From an uncultured Oribacterium sp. (GTDB taxonomy: Bacteria > Bacillota > Clostridia > Lachnospirales > Lachnospiraceae): a stretch of DNA of 7,972 nt. Shown here in pieces: positions 6,167 through 7,972 of this stretch. The position numbers and the translations under genes are program-made. Location of the stretch: the NCBI GenBank assembly GCA_902485915.1, contig CABTMH010000184.1:1-7972 (forward strand), written 5' to 3'. The stretch's first letter is position 1. Every line of letters begins with the position of its first letter. The notes under the pieces are model-generated. The model worked only from the letters and a program-made list of their open reading frames with translations. It ran no database searches and was not told the DNA's origin.

Positions 6167-6305
6167 TGCCGACACACTCCAGACATAAACGGATGGCCTT
6201 CGCCAGTACCGTATCGGCCTCCCCACGCAGTGCACCGAAGCACAGCATCCCTGCGCCGATGACGAGAAGTGCAAGCTGCAGCACCGTCTTCTTTACTCTA
6301 AGCAT
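6159..6305 (-). CDS. Small CXXC-motif membrane peptide (CD1871A-like)
   Basis: A 48-residue peptide: a short basic start (MLRVKK), one hydrophobic segment (about 8-25), then RGEADTVLAKAIR and the C-terminal motif C41-L-E-C44-VGIG. From memory it matches the small 'CD1871A family CXXC motif-containing protein' of Clostridia, which I recall being encoded beside a 4Fe-4S membrane protein and a TlpA-like protein, exactly as here. GGGAG lies 8 nt before the ATG, and the gene starts about 67 nt after an extended -10 promoter. Its stop overlaps the TTG start of the Fe-S protein gene by 8 nt, so translation is probably coupled. The function is unknown. I infer a thiol relay or assembly subunit of the neighbouring electron-transfer complex. 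The membrane orientation, and so which side the CXXC faces, is not certain. Confidence 0.85.
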   Translation of the reverse strand: MLRVKKTVLQLALLVIGAGMLCFGALRGEADTVLAKAIRLCLECVGIG

Positions 6306-6370
6306 ACGAAAAACTCCCTTCTTTTTGCAGGCATGGACACATTCGATCCCGCCGCATGTCCTGCGCTGAT

Positions 6371-6403
6371 GTTTTCATATTATACCATGCCATCCATGAA
6401 AAC
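6371..6403. promoter_or_regulatory. Inverted repeat around the -10 box, candidate operator
   Basis: A perfect 8-bp inverted repeat, GTTTTCAT (6371-6378) and ATGAAAAC (6396-6403), with a 17-bp spacer that contains the extended -10 element. The arm centres are 25 bp apart, somewhat over two helical turns, so a dimeric regulator could bind across the core promoter. The repeat is directly visible; the regulator is unknown, and the repeat could be chance. Confidence 0.42.
6379..6387 (-). promoter_or_regulatory. Extended -10 promoter of the CXXC/Fe-S/TlpA operon
   Basis: On the minus strand the sequence reads TGGTATAAT: a perfect -10 hexamer TATAAT (6384-6379) with the TGn extension. No good -35 box is found at 16-18 nt spacing (the best is CAGAGT), which fits extended -10 promoters or a promoter needing an activator. 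The predicted start near 6372 gives a 67-nt leader. No other clear promoter lies between here and the SDR gene, so this one may serve all six genes. Confidence 0.75.
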
Positions 6404-6466
6404 TCTGTGAACAGGCGCAATTAAGAAAATCGTAATAGGGACCCTGGCTATCAGGACGATCGGTCG

Positions 6467-6495
6467 AAAAAAGCCCTCCGCAGATAGCGGAGGGC
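6467..6495 (-). terminator. Intrinsic terminator after the DUF4234-type gene
   Basis: A perfect 8-bp GC-rich stem (GCCCTCCG paired with CGGAGGGC, 6473-6480 and 6488-6495) with a 7-nt loop is followed on the minus strand by six T (6472-6467). It lies 13 nt after the stop codon of the upstream gene and before the promoter of the next operon, so it separates the two units. Confidence 0.95.
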
Positions 6496-6508
6496 GAAGA
6501 AGGCAGTC

Positions 6509-7972
6509 TCATCGCTGCCGGTTATATGCATCACAGATGGCATTCACGTTATTCAGCAGGAAGTAGATGCCGACATAGCTTCCGATGAAGCAGAGCAGCG
6601 AGCCGACGAGCATCCAGAGGAGGAGCGTCGTGCCGCTTTCCTGGAAGTGGAGGCCGTAGCGAGGCGCGTTGTCCGCGAGGCGGTTGCCGACACTGTAGAA
6701 CCAGTAGAGGTCGTAGATACCACAGGTCAGGATGCCGAAGAGGATGAACTCGAGGAGTCCCGGGGTATGTCTGCCGTCACCGTCGCAGGCGACATTGACA
6801 TCGCGCATGATGGTGTAGAACACATACAGCTGGTAGATGCCGCAGGTCAGGAAGCCGAGCAGGATATAGAGCACGAGGCTTCGATCCGTCTTCAGCGGGC
6901 CGGTGTACATGCCGCCCGACTGGTTCTGTGACTGGTAGTAGCTGTTGAAGTTTCCGTCGGTGTTCACGGTCTCAGGCCCTCCGTTTCCATGGCTGGCACT
7001 GCCAGTCGGTCCACCCGCAGCGCTGTGGTCTGCGGTGCCGGTCTGTGCGCCACTGCTGCTCTTTTCCTGCGCGAGCTCGGTCACACGGTCCAGGTCGCGG
7101 CGGAGACCGTCAGCGAAGTTTCCAGCGAGGCCGGCAAATGGATTCAGCTGCTTCTGCGTGATCAGCACGACGAGCAGCACGATGGCGAGGATGGCGAAGC
7201 CGATGCCCCAGCTGGCGCTGCCGATCGCATAGTAGTGCTGGAAAAGAGCGGAAACGATCCCACGGAGCAGGGCCTCCAGCACGAGCATGACGCCACCGGC
7301 GATGACGGTCATAAGGAGCGGCTCGGCGTCACGATCGGACCACTTCTTCCAGACGAGGTACATGCCACCACCGATGAAGCCGTAGCCGGCGAGCTTCACG
7401 ACGTTCAGGATGAAGCTCAGGAAGCTGTACATGAGGTTTACGAAGCTGTGATAGCTGAAGCTGAACAGATTCTGGATGACGCGGAAGAAGGAGGCGATGG
7501 TGGTCCAGATCTGCGGCACGGCAAACAGCACCGTCAGGATCAGCAGGATGAGACCGACCGTGCGAATCGTGCCATCGCCGTTCGGCTCGGACGGGATACC
7601 ACTCATCGCCGGACCATGGTTCACCGGTGGGGGCGTCTGCTGCGCAGTTCCGCTGTTCGACCGGGTCTGATACGCGCTACTGTCCGCCTGCGCCGTGCTG
7701 CCGCTCGACTGTGTGTCAGCGGAGGCACCGCCCTGCATGCTATGCGCAGCACCCGAGGTGTTCCCCTCGGTACCGGACGCAGCGCGCCCCTCCTCGAGAC
7801 GACGCCTATACTGCTCCGTCGTGTTGCCGAGCGACGGATCGTCCGCGGCTGTAGTGCTTACCACCGTCTCCTTGGCTGCAGTGGTTTCTACCGTCTCCGC
7901 GGCTGCAGTAGTTTCCACCGTTTCCTTGGCTGCAGTGGTTTCTACCGTCTCCGCGGCTGCAGTGGTTTCTAC
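6509..7972 (-). CDS. DUF4234-type membrane protein with repeat-rich N-terminal part (5' end missing)
   Basis: The visible 487 residues are open to the right edge, so the true start lies outside; an in-frame GTG at 7918 falls inside the repeats and is not a credible start. In order: four nine-residue repeats VETTAA(A/K)ET (1-36) and a decayed fifth (37-45); a Ser/Thr/Gly/Gln-rich region (46-130); hydrophobic segments near 137-153, 163-200, 217-236 and 254-271; a second hydrophilic linker (275-362); then a C-terminal domain with two TCGIY motifs (376-380, 416-420), characteristic of DUF4234. A final hydrophobic pair ends in NVNAICDAYN, which echoes DVNVACDGDG at 391-400. Many DUF4234 proteins carry an N-terminal zinc ribbon; whether this one does cannot be seen. 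The function is unknown. It forms a separate unit, ending in its own terminator. Confidence 0.82.
   Translation of the reverse strand, partial: VETTAAAETVETTAAKETVETTAAAETVETTAAKETVVSTTAADDPSLGNTTEQYRRRLEEGRAASGTEGNTSGAAHSMQGGASADTQSSGSTAQADSSAYQTRSNSGTAQQTPPPVNHGPAMSGIPSEPNGDGTIRTVGLILLILTVLFAVPQIWTTIASFFRVIQNLFSFSYHSFVNLMYSFLSFILNVVKLAGYGFIGGGMYLVWKKWSDRDAEPLLMTVIAGGVMLVLEALLRGIVSALFQHYYAIGSASWGIGFAILAIVLLVVLITQKQLNPFAGLAGNFADGLRRDLDRVTELAQEKSSSGAQTGTADHSAAGGPTGSASHGNGGPETVNTDGNFNSYYQSQNQSGGMYTGPLKTDRSLVLYILLGFLTCGIYQLYVFYTIMRDVNVACDGDGRHTPGLLEFILFGILTCGIYDLYWFYSVGNRLADNAPRYGLHFQESGTTLLLWMLVGSLLCFIGSYVGIYFLLNNVNAICDAYNRQR
7838..7972 (-). repeat. 27-bp in-frame tandem repeat
   Basis: Four 27-nt units (7972-7946, 7945-7919, 7918-7892, 7891-7865) and a diverged fifth (7864-7838) encode VETTAAAET, VETTAAKET, VETTAAAET, VETTAAKET and VVSTTAADD. 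Units 1/3 and 2/4 share the Ala or Lys codon, so a 54-nt higher-order unit seems to have been duplicated. Each of the four full units contains CTGCAG. The array continues to the window edge, so its full copy number is unknown. Units differ by only a few bases, as expected of a recent, length-variable array. Confidence 0.93.

Noticed and set aside
5276..6274. ATG start at 6274 for the Fe-S protein
   Set aside because: It adds an atypical Cys/Arg-rich stretch, overlaps most of the CXXC gene, and there is a better-placed TTG with a GGAG site.
6404..6466. Small RNA or extra gene between the terminator and the operon promoter
   Set aside because: No promoter, stable hairpin or open frame with a ribosome site was found in this short stretch.
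7838..7972. CRISPR array
   Set aside because: The repeats are directly adjacent with no spacers and are in frame within a coding region.

Overview
All seven genes in this window lie on the minus strand, so the operons read from right to left. The DNA is moderately GC-rich, start sites carry AGGAG-type ribosome sites, and promoters are of the sigma-A type. A near-consensus CIRCE (HrcA) operator, a Gram-positive-type lipobox and several protein families common in anaerobic Clostridia point to a Firmicute, probably a higher-GC Lachnospiraceae-like bacterium. This placement is inference; no rRNA or unique marker is present.

Right edge (6509-7972): the 3' part of a gene for a membrane protein with a C-terminal DUF4234-type domain. 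Its visible N-terminal end is a nine-residue tandem repeat (27-bp DNA repeat) that runs off the window. The gene ends at a strong intrinsic terminator (6467-6495).

Middle (6384 down to 1323): a compact set of six genes starting just after an extended -10 promoter that is flanked by an 8-bp inverted repeat. The order is: a 48-residue CXXC membrane peptide; a NapH-like polytopic membrane iron-sulfur protein (probable TTG start, overlapping the peptide gene); a TlpA-like thioredoxin lipoprotein; a nucleoside-phosphorylase/MTA-SAH-nucleosidase-like protein with a C-terminal extension; an SPL-family (spore photoproduct lyase-like) radical SAM protein overlapping it by 7 nt; and a classical short-chain dehydrogenase. 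The first three look like a device that moves electrons from the cytoplasm through membrane Fe-S centres to an extracytoplasmic thioredoxin. The nucleosidase/radical-SAM pair looks functionally coupled: the nucleosidase could remove the 5'-deoxyadenosine made by radical SAM chemistry. The radical SAM protein appears to lack a cysteine at the position of the H-donor cysteine of true spore photoproduct lyase, so its substrate is probably different or unknown.

Left edge (1-1095): the N-terminal 365 residues of an ATP-dependent Lon protease, cut by the window just after its Walker A motif. It has its own promoter (TTGACA, 17-bp spacer, TATTCT) and a CIRCE operator at the predicted transcript start, which indicates HrcA heat-shock control of lon. 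No intergenic gap exceeds 230 bases.
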